NCBI RefSeq assembly: GCF_000374025.1
Contig: NZ_KB893174.1
Location: 186,001 to 250,000 of the forward strand
Direction: 5' to 3'
Length of the DNA stretch: 64,000 nt
Source: Spirosoma panaciterrae DSM 21099
GTDB taxonomy: Bacteria; Bacteroidota; Bacteroidia; Cytophagales; Spirosomataceae
Shown here one piece after another: positions 26,157-34,393 of the stretch. The translations under genes were made by a program, and so were the position numbers. Positions within the stretch are counted from its first letter, which is position 1, and each line of letters begins with the position of its first letter. The notes under the pieces were generated by a model. That model was not told the origin of the DNA. It did not search any database and saw only the letters and a program-made list of their open reading frames with translations.

Positions 26157-27472
26157 CAGAACCCCCACCGTTTTACGGTATGACCATATACGGCATAGTA
26201 GACCAGATACAGGTAGCAGGGGAAAAGCACCCAGTAGGCGGTATGTACTGTATATAGGTCGGCAAAATAGCCATATACAAGCGGCATGAGCGCGTTACCA
26301 CACAAGCCCATAATTAATATAGATGCGCCGAGTTTTGTGAATCGACCTAATCCATCCAGGGCCAGCGGCCATAATCCCGCCCAGACCAGCGAGTTTGCCA
26401 GACCCAGCAGCACAACGAACCAGATGGATAGATCGGCCGTATGGCCCAGAAACGTTACTGTTCCGTGGGTGAAAATGATGAGTAAGGTGAATAGGGTGCC
26501 CAGTAGGGTACAGACGCGCAAGGCATTCACCTGACTGATGAACCGGGGAATGGTAATGATGCCGATGATGTAGCCGCAGATGGTGCAGAACAGGGTATAG
26601 GAGGGAAAGGTCTTGGCTTTGAGTAAATCGATGCCCATTGAATTGGCATAGCCAATGATGGTGTCGATGGCAATAACCTGCGTACCTACGTGCAGAAAAA
26701 TGGCGAATGCCCCCAGAATCAGGTGGGGAAACTGGAGGATGCTGGTCTTCCCGGCATTTGCGGTGGCGACATCGGGCGTTTCGTGTTCCGTGTCAATTTC
26801 GGGTAGGGGTGACCGATACACCAGATACCCCAGTACAAATAGGAACGTACCCAGCACGGCATAGGGCGGAATCACGCGCCGAACCAGTTCGTCCAGAGCA
26901 ACTCCCCGTTGATCGGAGCTCATAGTGCTTAACTGGGCAAACAAATCCGTATCCGTTGGACGTAAAATAACGGCAGCAAAAACCAGCGGGGATAAAATTC
27001 CAGCGGCTTTATTGCAGATACCCATCATACTGATGCGTTGGGCAGCCCGCTCTTTAGGTCCCAGAATGGTAATGTATGGGTTAGTCGCGGTTTGCAGAAT
27101 GGCCAAACCAATACCGATGGTAAACAAACCCATCAGGAAGACCACGTAGGTTCGGGTCATGGCGGCCGGGATGAATATAAAGGCTCCCAGCGCCATGGCC
27201 CAGAACCCAATCATCATCCCTTTTTTGAATCCGACGGATCTTAATAAGTACGATGCCGGAACCGACATGATGAAATAAGCAATATAGAACGCAAAAGCAA
27301 CCAGATACGCCTGAAAGCTGGTCAGCTCACAGGCGATTTTAAAGTAGGGAATCAGGATGGAATTGACCCACGAAATAAAACCGAAGATAAAAAACATCAG
27401 CCCGACCAGAAAAATCGAGATGGTCGTTTCCCGCTTACTCAGCCGGTTGACGTCGATGGCTAGTGTGCTCAT
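26156..27472 (-). CDS. MFS sugar permease (FucP/GluP/NagP-like)
   Basis: A 438-residue, 12-helix major facilitator of the fucose/glucose-galactose family. Features are the opening FLVGLMFFIFGFISWVNSIL, the first-half loop with ERAAQRISMMGICNKAAGI and LVWAGLWPLALDGLGRF in the second half. Proteins of this family next to nagA and nagB in Bacteroidota and gammaproteobacteria are proton-linked N-acetylglucosamine importers (NagP). The coupling to nagA by a 1-nt overlap supports GlcNAc as the substrate. No hexokinase or GlcNAc kinase is encoded beside it, so phosphorylation must come from elsewhere. Confidence 0.9.
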   Translation of the reverse strand: MSTLAIDVNRLSKRETTISIFLVGLMFFIFGFISWVNSILIPYFKIACELTSFQAYLVAFAFYIAYFIMSVPASYLLRSVGFKKGMMIGFWAMALGAFIFIPAAMTRTYVVFLMGLFTIGIGLAILQTATNPYITILGPKERAAQRISMMGICNKAAGILSPLVFAAVILRPTDTDLFAQLSTMSSDQRGVALDELVRRVIPPYAVLGTFLFVLGYLVYRSPLPEIDTEHETPDVATANAGKTSILQFPHLILGAFAIFLHVGTQVIAIDTIIGYANSMGIDLLKAKTFPSYTLFCTICGYIIGIITIPRFISQVNALRVCTLLGTLFTLLIIFTHGTVTFLGHTADLSIWFVVLLGLANSLVWAGLWPLALDGLGRFTKLGASILIMGLCGNALMPLVYGYFADLYTVHTAYWVLFPCYLYLVYYAVYGHTVKRWGF

Positions 27473-27541
27473 AGTCGTATTAAGGTAAGGCAGGTGGAAA
27501 CCCGCGACGGTGCATCTGAAAATGGAGAATCGTTGCCCACG

Positions 27542-28909
27542 TTACAGCGTTGGCTCCCAGCCTTTCTCATACTCGCGTTTCCAGTATTTCATCGCGTTTT
27601 TGTTGTTCAGAATGTGCCCGTTGGCCGGGTCGATGTCCAGGGCATCACCAGAACGAAGAGAGATGTTGCCCAGTTGACACAGCAGCGTGCTCTGGTGACC
27701 ACCCACAATACCCGACGCCAGAGGAGCCCCTGTCTTGATGGCTGCCACGAAATTCTGAAGGTGGGTAGCGTCCAGGGCCTGTGATGGATTCATTTTGTTG
27801 CGTGGGTCGATGGGTAGGTCGTTTTTCACATCCTTCACCAACTTGTTGTCGAGGTCAAAGATTTTATAGGCATTGCCACCGCCGTATTGGAGCGAGCCCG
27901 TTTCACCATAGAATGTAACGCCTACATCGCTCTCCTCAACGGTTCGGCCATTGCAGCTTCGGCCTTCCCAGGTCATGGCCGTGTTGTTGTTGAAGGTCAG
28001 GTTAATGACCTGCGTATCGGGCGTTTCCCAATCGTCTTTATACCGATAACGGCCACCCAGCGAGGTCACTTTGTTGGGGTATTCGACATCCAGTCCCCAG
28101 CGCATCAGGTCGAGCATGTGCGTACCGTTGTTCAGGGCTTCGCCTGTACCCCAATGCCAGAACCAGTGCCAGTTGTAGTGAATAACGTTGTCTTTGTAGG
28201 CCCGTCGGGGAGCGGGTCCCTGCCATAAGTCATAGTTCAGCCAGGCGGGAACCGACGTAGGTTTGCCGATGCCAATCGTTGCCCGATTGTTGGTGTACCA
28301 GCCTTTTGCAAAGTAAGGCCGACCAATGGCTCCGTTTTTGATGTCCTCTATGGCCAGTTTCACATTCGGCCACGAACGGCGCTGGTTACCCATCTGGATA
28401 ACGTTTTTGTACTTAGCCGCCACGGCTACCAGCAACTCGCCCTCATGTGGGTTGTGGCTACAGGGCTTTTCGAGATACACGTGCTTACCCGCTTTCGAGG
28501 CCAGAATAGCCGCCGGAGCGTGCCAATGGTCGGGTGCCGCAATAACGAGGGCGTCCATGTCTTTATCTTCGAGCGCCTTTCTGAAATCGGGTTGGTTCTT
28601 CGGCTTTGCCTTCTGAATGCCTTCTACCGTGGTTATGCATTTGTCGGCGGCCCTTGAATCGACATCACAGATCGTGACCACTTCGCAATTGGGTTGCAAG
28701 GCATAATTGCTCGACAAAGCCAGCCCCCGACTGTTTACCCCCATGACCCCAACCCGCACTTTTTCATTGGCTCCCAGAATTCGCCCGTAACTCTTGGGGC
28801 TAATACCCGGCAGTACACCCCCAACAGACAAAGCTGCGGTGCCGATAATCGTCTGTTTAACAAAATCCCGACGGGAGTTGGCCGTCAGGTTATTTTTCGT
28901 GTTTTTCAT
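27542..28909 (-). CDS. Tat-exported Gfo/Idh/MocA-family oxidoreductase
   Basis: A 455-residue NAD(P)-dependent oxidoreductase with a twin-arginine signal (NSRRDFVKQTIIGTAALSVGG). The Rossmann domain (about 50-180) begins VRVGVMGVNSRGLALSSN and includes the family motif YLEKPCSHNPHEGELL, whose Lys is the usual catalytic residue. The C-terminal alpha/beta domain contains GTHMLDLMRWGLDVEYP with the His of the active site. Exported members keep the cofactor bound, as in glucose-fructose oxidoreductase, and modify sugars in the periplasm. Genes of this kind commonly sit near PVC-type dehydrogenases. It follows the HiPIP gene by 27 nt. Confidence 0.88.
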   Translation of the reverse strand: MKNTKNNLTANSRRDFVKQTIIGTAALSVGGVLPGISPKSYGRILGANEKVRVGVMGVNSRGLALSSNYALQPNCEVVTICDVDSRAADKCITTVEGIQKAKPKNQPDFRKALEDKDMDALVIAAPDHWHAPAAILASKAGKHVYLEKPCSHNPHEGELLVAVAAKYKNVIQMGNQRRSWPNVKLAIEDIKNGAIGRPYFAKGWYTNNRATIGIGKPTSVPAWLNYDLWQGPAPRRAYKDNVIHYNWHWFWHWGTGEALNNGTHMLDLMRWGLDVEYPNKVTSLGGRYRYKDDWETPDTQVINLTFNNNTAMTWEGRSCNGRTVEESDVGVTFYGETGSLQYGGGNAYKIFDLDNKLVKDVKNDLPIDPRNKMNPSQALDATHLQNFVAAIKTGAPLASGIVGGHQSTLLCQLGNISLRSGDALDIDPANGHILNNKNAMKYWKREYEKGWEPTL

Positions 28910-28936
28910 GGTATTGATTTTAGGGGTAATCAGATG

Positions 28937-29308
28937 CTACTTACCTTGAGGAGCCCAATAGGTGCAATAACCTGTTGTATAAACCGGGCCTTTGAACAGC
29001 ATACACGAACCACAACGCTGGCCCTCTTTAGGAGGTAACCATAAATTACAGTTGCCGCACTTCGATTCTGGCCGGGGAGACGGGTTCACATAACCCAGTT
29101 TTTTTCGGGTTTTCAGATCGGCCTCCGCAACGCCCGAAAAATCATTGCAGGGATCGACAGCCGCTTTGTTGCCCTCTTGTTCTGAAGACGTTTTGGATTG
29201 GCACCTACTCAGTAAAAGTGGCAATGCGAAAGCCGCTGAACCCGAAAAAATGGATTTGCCAATAAATTGTCGTCGGGAGTAGCGTTGGGGTTTAGTAATT
29301 GGGTTCAT
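28937..29308 (-). CDS. Tat-exported high-potential iron-sulfur protein (HiPIP)
   Basis: A 123-residue protein with a twin-arginine signal (SRRQFIGKSIFSGSAAFALP) and a C-terminal HiPIP domain. Cys84, Cys87, Cys102 and Cys115 have the spacing of the [4Fe-4S] ligands in known HiPIPs (Cx2C, 14, about 12), and the last part, CMLFKGPVYTTGYCTYW, fits the classical HiPIP signature; Cys99 is extra. HiPIPs are small soluble periplasmic electron carriers. It lies between a beta-propeller dehydrogenase-like gene and an exported Gfo/Idh oxidoreductase, so it may carry electrons from one of these to the respiratory chain. Confidence 0.9.
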   Translation of the reverse strand: MNPITKPQRYSRRQFIGKSIFSGSAAFALPLLLSRCQSKTSSEQEGNKAAVDPCNDFSGVAEADLKTRKKLGYVNPSPRPESKCGNCNLWLPPKEGQRCGSCMLFKGPVYTTGYCTYWAPQGK

Positions 29309-29380
29309 TTGGTAGGAGTATTTTGTTTTCGTGTACTATTAATTAGCCTGACGGCTCCCCGGAGTACTATACTACTGTAG

Positions 29381-29454
29381 CCTTGGTCTGTGTCCTCACA
29401 GAACGCCTGTAAATCAGCCTCGGTCAAAGCGGTCTGTGAGGACACAAACCGAGG
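29381..29454. repeat. 22-bp imperfect inverted repeat
   Basis: CCTTGGTCTGTGTCCTCACA followed by GA (29381-29402) pairs with 29433-29454 with two mismatches. The core TCTGTGAGGACACA is perfect. It lies in the gap between two minus-strand genes of the cluster, next to two further hairpins, and resembles a dispersed palindromic element more than a terminator because no U-tract follows. Confidence 0.75.
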
Positions 29455-29466
29455 ATGCGATCTATC

Positions 29467-29512
29467 CAGTAGGTTTTAAGAAACCTACTGTGTCAGTTTT
29501 AAGAAACTGACA
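29467..29512. repeat. Two tandem hairpins sharing a TAAG loop
   Basis: Hairpin 1: CAGTAGGTTT (29467-29476), loop TAAG, AAACCTACTG (29481-29490). Hairpin 2: TGTCAGTTT (29491-29499), loop TAAG, AAACTGACA (29504-29512). They abut directly, with the same TTT-TAAG-AAA apex but different stems. They lie just after the stop of the propeller gene and could stop or protect its transcript before the HiPIP gene. Confidence 0.8.
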
Positions 29513-29531
29513 TCACGATAAATCGAAATCA

Positions 29532-31604
29532 TCATCCAAGTCTCTTCTTAATTTGTTCCGATTTGATGGCTACCATACGTTTCAAGCGGTCGTCCAGAAT
29601 GGCTCCCGACGATTTTGCCCCAGCAGTGAGACCCGTGAAGGCTACCTGTTGCCAATGAGGCTGGTTACTGAATAAGCTCAACAATTGAACGGCTTCCCCT
29701 TTGCGATTTCGGGAGCCTACTATAAAAGCCAGGTCTGTTAAGAGTGTATCCTTTTCGGGACTGGCAGAGTTGAAGTAGGCGCTTTCGGCCAACTGGCGAG
29801 CAAGTTCGACGGAAGAACCGGCGTCGGAGCTGAGGACTGCCGTTCGGAACCAGTGGTCTTTGCCGTACTTCTCAAGTATACCCGCCAAGGCCGGTGCGAC
29901 CTGTTGGGCCGGAAATTGTCCCAGGCTAAGGGCGGCCTGAAACACAACGGGCAACGAGGGGTCGTTGGCTTTATCGATAAGCTGGGGCAGGCAGTCTGAA
30001 AACCGCTCGGCCAGCATGACCCCATACGCCCGAATGTCGGACTGGGTATCCTGCATAGCCTGTTTGACCAGACGGGTATCCAGCGCGTTCAGTCCTTCCA
30101 GCACAAAAAAAGCGTGCAGACGAGCACGTGGGTCGGTAGGGTTGACGAATAGCTGCTGAACGGCCGGAATGATCGTTTTGTCCTGTTTTTCGAGCAGGAG
30201 CCGCTGGGCCTGTAGCCGCCACCATTGATTCGGATGGGCCAGTAAGGCAACCAGTTCGCTACTCGTTTTACGTCTGAGATTGGGTTGGATGGCGGCTGGT
30301 TTACTGGTTTTGGCGGCTATCCGATAGATGCGGCCCAATTTACTGCCGTTCCGAAAGTCCATGTCTTCTTTCAGATCGTCGGGAATGGCCGTGGGGGTTT
30401 CGATGTGCTGCCGATACATGTCGATCACATATAAAGCGCCATCGGGACCAACGGTGAAGTTGACGGGCCGAAACCAGGGATCGGTTGACGCCAGAAACTC
30501 ATGATCGGTTTCGCCGTTGCTTCGCTGGGCTATAAAGCGAGGGCTATTGGCTGAACGTTTCAATACGTCGCGGTGGATAAGATTACCCGCTACTTCGCCC
30601 GTAAAGATCGAGCCGTAATAATCGTTGGGTAATCCATTACCTCCATAATATGTACCACCCGATGCCCCCGTAAAATGGTCGTCGGCGTATTCGTGACGGT
30701 CTAGTTTTGCTTCCTTAAACTGCGCATTTCGACGTTTGGTGCGTTCCTGCCGCCAATAGGGAGCGGGGGTTTCCTGATGCATAATCGGGTCATGGTCGGA
30801 GATATTGACCGTCGGCTCCGTGGGGGGCAGATGCTTCTGGCGATACAGATACCGAGCCGGAATAGGGGCCTGCTGTACGTGCAGACTGTTTTCGGTGAAG
30901 AACCGATTGCCCCAGTCGTCGATAGCCAGCCCAAACTGCCCTGAACTGGATTCAACTTCGAACTGGCCCCGATCTAATCGAAACCGGAAGTCGCCCCCTT
31001 TCACCGAAACGGGCTTGGCGTTGGGGTTTCGGGTAAAGCGTATTTCGCCCTCCCGGCCTGTATTGGACGCATAAATCCAGTTGTCGACGCTATAACGAAG
31101 GTTGGTGATCTGGGCTTCGGAATTGTCGGCAAAAAAACCAGTGAACAGGATTTCCTTAACATCCGCCCGGTGGTCGCCCGTGGTGTCTTTGAGGAACATA
31201 ATGTTGGGGGCGGCTGCTACCAGCAACCCACCCTGCCAGGGTAAAATGCTGGTGGCTTCGGAAAGATGATCCGCGAATACCGTTACCGAATCCATCCGGC
31301 CATCGCCATTGGTATCGGTCAGCATTCGGATGGCCCCTCCCAACGAACCATCGTCGGGCTTGGCTGGGTAATCCGGCATTTCGACCACGAATGCGTTGCC
31401 GTCTTCATCAAACACCATCTCCACTGGGTCAAGCACCTGCGGTTCGGCGGCAAAGATCGAAACCCCCAGCCGATCGTCCTTCATCGTAAAACTTTTGAGG
31501 GCTTCTTCGGGGGTAAGGGCTTCTTTGTAATGCGAGCAGGAAACGCATAGTCCTGTAGCCAGGAGGTAGGCTGTTTGCCTGAATCGGTTGTTGATTGAAG
31601 TCAT
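29532..31604 (-). CDS. PVC-type membrane-bound dehydrogenase-like beta-propeller protein, no cytochrome domain
   Basis: A 690-residue exported protein, probably a lipoprotein (LLATGLCVSCSHYKEALTPEEAL). The first 440 residues form a beta-propeller of the PVC/DUF7133 dehydrogenase type: VEMVFDEDGNAFVVEMPDYP, MLTDTNGDGRMDSVTVFAD, NFTVGPDGALYVIDMYRQH. The remainder is made of HEAT-like helical repeats (about 460-690). The usual third part, a C-terminal cytochrome c domain with CxxCH, is missing: no CxxCH occurs in the chain and it ends after the repeats. An adjoining HiPIP gene downstream may supply the electron-accepting partner. The substrate of this family is generally unknown; sugars or polyols are suspected. 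Confidence 0.82.
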   Translation of the reverse strand: MTSINNRFRQTAYLLATGLCVSCSHYKEALTPEEALKSFTMKDDRLGVSIFAAEPQVLDPVEMVFDEDGNAFVVEMPDYPAKPDDGSLGGAIRMLTDTNGDGRMDSVTVFADHLSEATSILPWQGGLLVAAAPNIMFLKDTTGDHRADVKEILFTGFFADNSEAQITNLRYSVDNWIYASNTGREGEIRFTRNPNAKPVSVKGGDFRFRLDRGQFEVESSSGQFGLAIDDWGNRFFTENSLHVQQAPIPARYLYRQKHLPPTEPTVNISDHDPIMHQETPAPYWRQERTKRRNAQFKEAKLDRHEYADDHFTGASGGTYYGGNGLPNDYYGSIFTGEVAGNLIHRDVLKRSANSPRFIAQRSNGETDHEFLASTDPWFRPVNFTVGPDGALYVIDMYRQHIETPTAIPDDLKEDMDFRNGSKLGRIYRIAAKTSKPAAIQPNLRRKTSSELVALLAHPNQWWRLQAQRLLLEKQDKTIIPAVQQLFVNPTDPRARLHAFFVLEGLNALDTRLVKQAMQDTQSDIRAYGVMLAERFSDCLPQLIDKANDPSLPVVFQAALSLGQFPAQQVAPALAGILEKYGKDHWFRTAVLSSDAGSSVELARQLAESAYFNSASPEKDTLLTDLAFIVGSRNRKGEAVQLLSLFSNQPHWQQVAFTGLTAGAKSSGAILDDRLKRMVAIKSEQIKKRLG

Positions 31605-31616
31605 GTCGTCAGGGTG

Positions 31617-32906
31617 TTATGAAAACACAGCCGGAATTTTAATCAGATCCTGAATTTCGTGCCCGTCGTGGTCAAATCGGGCCAGCGTATAGACCGACCC
31701 GTCGGCACCGATTGCCAGCGAATTGACATAGGTAGGCCGGGCCCCGTCGGCATAAAAAATGGGGCCGTGGTCGGTGTAAGACTGACTCGGAATATGGAAG
31801 GTGATCAGGTGTAAGTTTTCAAGCCCTTTGGCCGCACCTTTGGCAATCTGCTCTTCGCCCTTTACCCGTTTGCCATCTATATAGATTGGGCCACCCGTGA
31901 GGTAATAAATCGTCTCCTGGTCGGGTCCCAACTGGAAGCCCAGATAGCCATAGCTGAACTGGTCGAACATGCCGCTTTTACGAGATGGCTCCGAGGTCAA
32001 CCGCTCCACAAGTTCAACTCGCTGCTGACGGGGATCGAACTTGAATAGATACCCCGAATTACCGTGGATGCCATAAGCCACTTCTTCGGGAGCATACCAG
32101 AAGATTTTTCGCCAGTTGTAGCCCATGCTCCCGGGATGTGTTGGGTCGTAACGCCCAAAATAATCGAGCCGCAAATCGACATCGGCAAGTTGGCTTAGCT
32201 GTTCGGTATCCGGTTGATAGCTGAAAATGTTGCCTTCCGATGTCGAGAGATAGACTGCGCCATCGCGTGGGTCCACAAACATGGAGCGGCACAGAACCCG
32301 GTAGTCATCGCCCGGAATGCCCGCTTCTCCTTTTGCCGAAACAAGACCGATGGTTTTGAGCGTTTTTGCCTGACAATCATACTGAATGAAATACCCCAGT
32401 GGCCAGGTAATGCCGTATAAATACCCGCGCTCCCTGTCGATGGTCATGGTGAGAATGCCTTCGCCTTCGGGCGCAAGGGCCAGATTTTCGAACGTATCTG
32501 TGGTTAGGTCGTAAGAAACAAAATGGCCGCCAGGATACAGGGCTTTGCCGCCGGGTGCGTTTTGCGGTAATCGCTCCATCCCGTCGATCATTTCATAGAC
32601 ACCGATGTGGGTTGCGAAATAGAGCTTGCCGTTGCTCTCGTAAAAACGAACGTGACTTTTGCCCTGGGGAATGGCATTGGCTGACGTTTCACCACAGATG
32701 TCGGTTAGGTCGGCCAGCCATTCGGTCGTGTCTGTTACCGGGTCATAGACATAGAGCTGGCCACCCTGCTCGTACGATTCGGAGCAGAGCACGTAGTAGA
32801 TTTTTCCGTTGCTGGCAGCGGTAATGGCATTATAGGTATCGTGCGCCAGTGGGAAACCTGAGTAGTAGGATGTAGCGGTTAACACGTCAATAGTTGGAGG
32901 ATTCAT
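31617..32906 (-). CDS. Beta-propeller protein of unknown function
   Basis: A 429-residue protein without a signal peptide (starts MNPPTIDVLTATSYY), composed of repeated blades with alternating Tyr, Asp and Gly (KIYYVLCSESYEQGG, LYFATHIGVYEMIDG, GYLYGITWPLGYF, VAYGIHGNSGYLFKFD, SVYTLARFDHDGHE). The overall plan is a six- or seven-bladed propeller of the NHL/Kelch-like kind. No catalytic motif is apparent, and it could be a sugar-lactonase-like or binding protein. It is 12 nt upstream of the PVC-type gene and part of the same minus-strand run. Lack of export signal is odd among its exported neighbours. Confidence 0.65.
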   Translation of the reverse strand: MNPPTIDVLTATSYYSGFPLAHDTYNAITAASNGKIYYVLCSESYEQGGQLYVYDPVTDTTEWLADLTDICGETSANAIPQGKSHVRFYESNGKLYFATHIGVYEMIDGMERLPQNAPGGKALYPGGHFVSYDLTTDTFENLALAPEGEGILTMTIDRERGYLYGITWPLGYFIQYDCQAKTLKTIGLVSAKGEAGIPGDDYRVLCRSMFVDPRDGAVYLSTSEGNIFSYQPDTEQLSQLADVDLRLDYFGRYDPTHPGSMGYNWRKIFWYAPEEVAYGIHGNSGYLFKFDPRQQRVELVERLTSEPSRKSGMFDQFSYGYLGFQLGPDQETIYYLTGGPIYIDGKRVKGEEQIAKGAAKGLENLHLITFHIPSQSYTDHGPIFYADGARPTYVNSLAIGADGSVYTLARFDHDGHEIQDLIKIPAVFS

Positions 32907-32926
32907 GCCGTTGGTATTATGAGCCG

Positions 32927-33020
32927 TTTTTTGTCATGCTTATGCAGGAAGCATCTTAAAATTTCCAGGTTCTCAGGTAGGCAATCCTTAAGATGCTTCC
33001 TGCGTCAGCATGACAAAAAA
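32927..33020. repeat. 33-bp inverted repeat with GTCATGCT...AGCATGAC ends
   Basis: Arm 32927-32959 (begins TTTTTTGTCATGCTTATGCA) pairs with 32988-33020 with two mismatches, leaving a 28-nt loop. It fills nearly all of the gap between the ceramidase-like gene and the propeller gene. A similar, shorter element is at 54237-54273. From memory, comparable GTCATnCn-GAnG-AnGAAGnAT palindromes are widespread between genes in Spirosoma, Hymenobacter and relatives. On the minus strand the stem is followed by a U-run, so it could also act as a terminator for the ceramidase transcript. Confidence 0.85.
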
Positions 33021-33028
33021 ACTGCGTT

Positions 33029-34393
33029 CTATTGGGATTTAAGGGGTATACCCACCTGTTCGGCCAGACGGTTTATCTCCTGGTAAATCAGGGTTGGGAC
33101 TTCGGGTGCCCAGATGCTGGGGAGGCCATACACCATCTGCGATGAAGCGCCTTCATAACCTCCTTCCTGCAAAATGGTCGTTGAGGGGATGTAGCCCATC
33201 ACATCATTGGAATAGCCCATCACAAAAATGTCGGGCCCAAAGCGTTTTTTGCAGTCGATGGTATACTGGATGACCAGTTCGCCCCCAAAGCTCAGGATGG
33301 GTTGACTGCCCAATTGCCATACCTGTAACGGATACGGATAATGACGGATAAAGGCTTTGCCCTGCTTCTTTTCGGCCAGCATTCGGGTAGCCCAGCGTTT
33401 AAGATACCCTTCGTTTTCCTGAATCGTCATTGTTAATTCAGCTTCGGATGGGGGAGCCGAAAGGGGGAGCAGAATTTCGGAGTAGGCCGTTCGTAGCTGT
33501 GGTGTCAGGTCCCGCATGGGTTCACTGAGTACCCGTTCTACGGCTGCGGCCAGTTCCTGCCCATACTGACGGGCCAGCGGTATGGTACGGCGGGGGAGAG
33601 GGTTCTGATCGCCGGCAGCCCCCTGAAAAAACAGGGCCGTTAGGCCAGGGTGCGCTTTCTCCAGCTCCAGTTGGGCAAAACCTGCGTAATCGCCTGACCA
33701 TTGGTAGAGGTCGAGTACGGTAGGGTGACAGGCGTATCCGAATACCACCGTTTTGAGTTTCCCGCTGGTATTGAGGATCTTGATTACCGGAACGGCATAG
33801 TCGTTGGGCCCTTTCAGTTCCGTTTGTTCCAGCAGCGCACCTTCTTTGTTGTTTCGTCGGTTCACCTGAAAGCGAGTGACCCCATTTTGGGCGAATAAAG
33901 AAACGGGTTCCAGTTTTTGGAATGCCTGATCCACCAGCGTCACGATCTGCGTTTCCAGCCAGCGCGAATACCAATCAATTTTGCCCTGTTCCCCGGCGTC
34001 GAGGGGGTAAATGTCCTGAAGGGCATTGTCGAGAACAGGCCCGGAATGCGTATGCGAACTGTTGAGAATGATCTGCGCTTTGGTTAGGCGGAACTGACCG
34101 TTCAGGCGTTCGCGAATCCGGTCCGACATGGCTTTGGGGAAGCCTAGCATATCGGTCGTCACCAGAACGGCTCTGTTTCCGGCATCATCCTCCAGCGCCA
34201 GGGCTTTGGCCCATAAATCGTGCAGTTTCCCGTCGGCAGCGTGGGTACGAGAGGCATAACCCGCCTGCCATAGCGGTTCTTTAGGCGTGATGACTACGCT
34301 GGCCGTACCCGCTTTCCAGCCATCGGCCAAAACGTAGCCGGGAATCAAAAGTCCCAGCCACACAAACCATACAAACCTCAATCGGTTCCTCAT
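33029..34393 (-). CDS. Secreted neutral/alkaline ceramidase-like hydrolase
   Basis: A 454-residue exported protein (signal MRNRLRFVWFVWLGLLIPGYVLA) similar to the N-terminal catalytic domain of neutral/alkaline non-lysosomal ceramidases, which split the amide bond of ceramide. Family motifs: TASVVITPKEPLWQAGYASR at the start, ILNSSHTHSGP (zinc His cluster), VVFGYACHPTVLD and FFQGAAGDQNPLPRR. It lacks the C-terminal immunoglobulin-like domain of full-length ceramidases, as many Bacteroidota homologues do. Some of these act on other amides. Its start overlaps the aminotransferase stop by 4 nt (ATGA), implying coupled expression. Confidence 0.85.
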   Translation of the reverse strand: MRNRLRFVWFVWLGLLIPGYVLADGWKAGTASVVITPKEPLWQAGYASRTHAADGKLHDLWAKALALEDDAGNRAVLVTTDMLGFPKAMSDRIRERLNGQFRLTKAQIILNSSHTHSGPVLDNALQDIYPLDAGEQGKIDWYSRWLETQIVTLVDQAFQKLEPVSLFAQNGVTRFQVNRRNNKEGALLEQTELKGPNDYAVPVIKILNTSGKLKTVVFGYACHPTVLDLYQWSGDYAGFAQLELEKAHPGLTALFFQGAAGDQNPLPRRTIPLARQYGQELAAAVERVLSEPMRDLTPQLRTAYSEILLPLSAPPSEAELTMTIQENEGYLKRWATRMLAEKKQGKAFIRHYPYPLQVWQLGSQPILSFGGELVIQYTIDCKKRFGPDIFVMGYSNDVMGYIPSTTILQEGGYEGASSQMVYGLPSIWAPEVPTLIYQEINRLAEQVGIPLKSQ

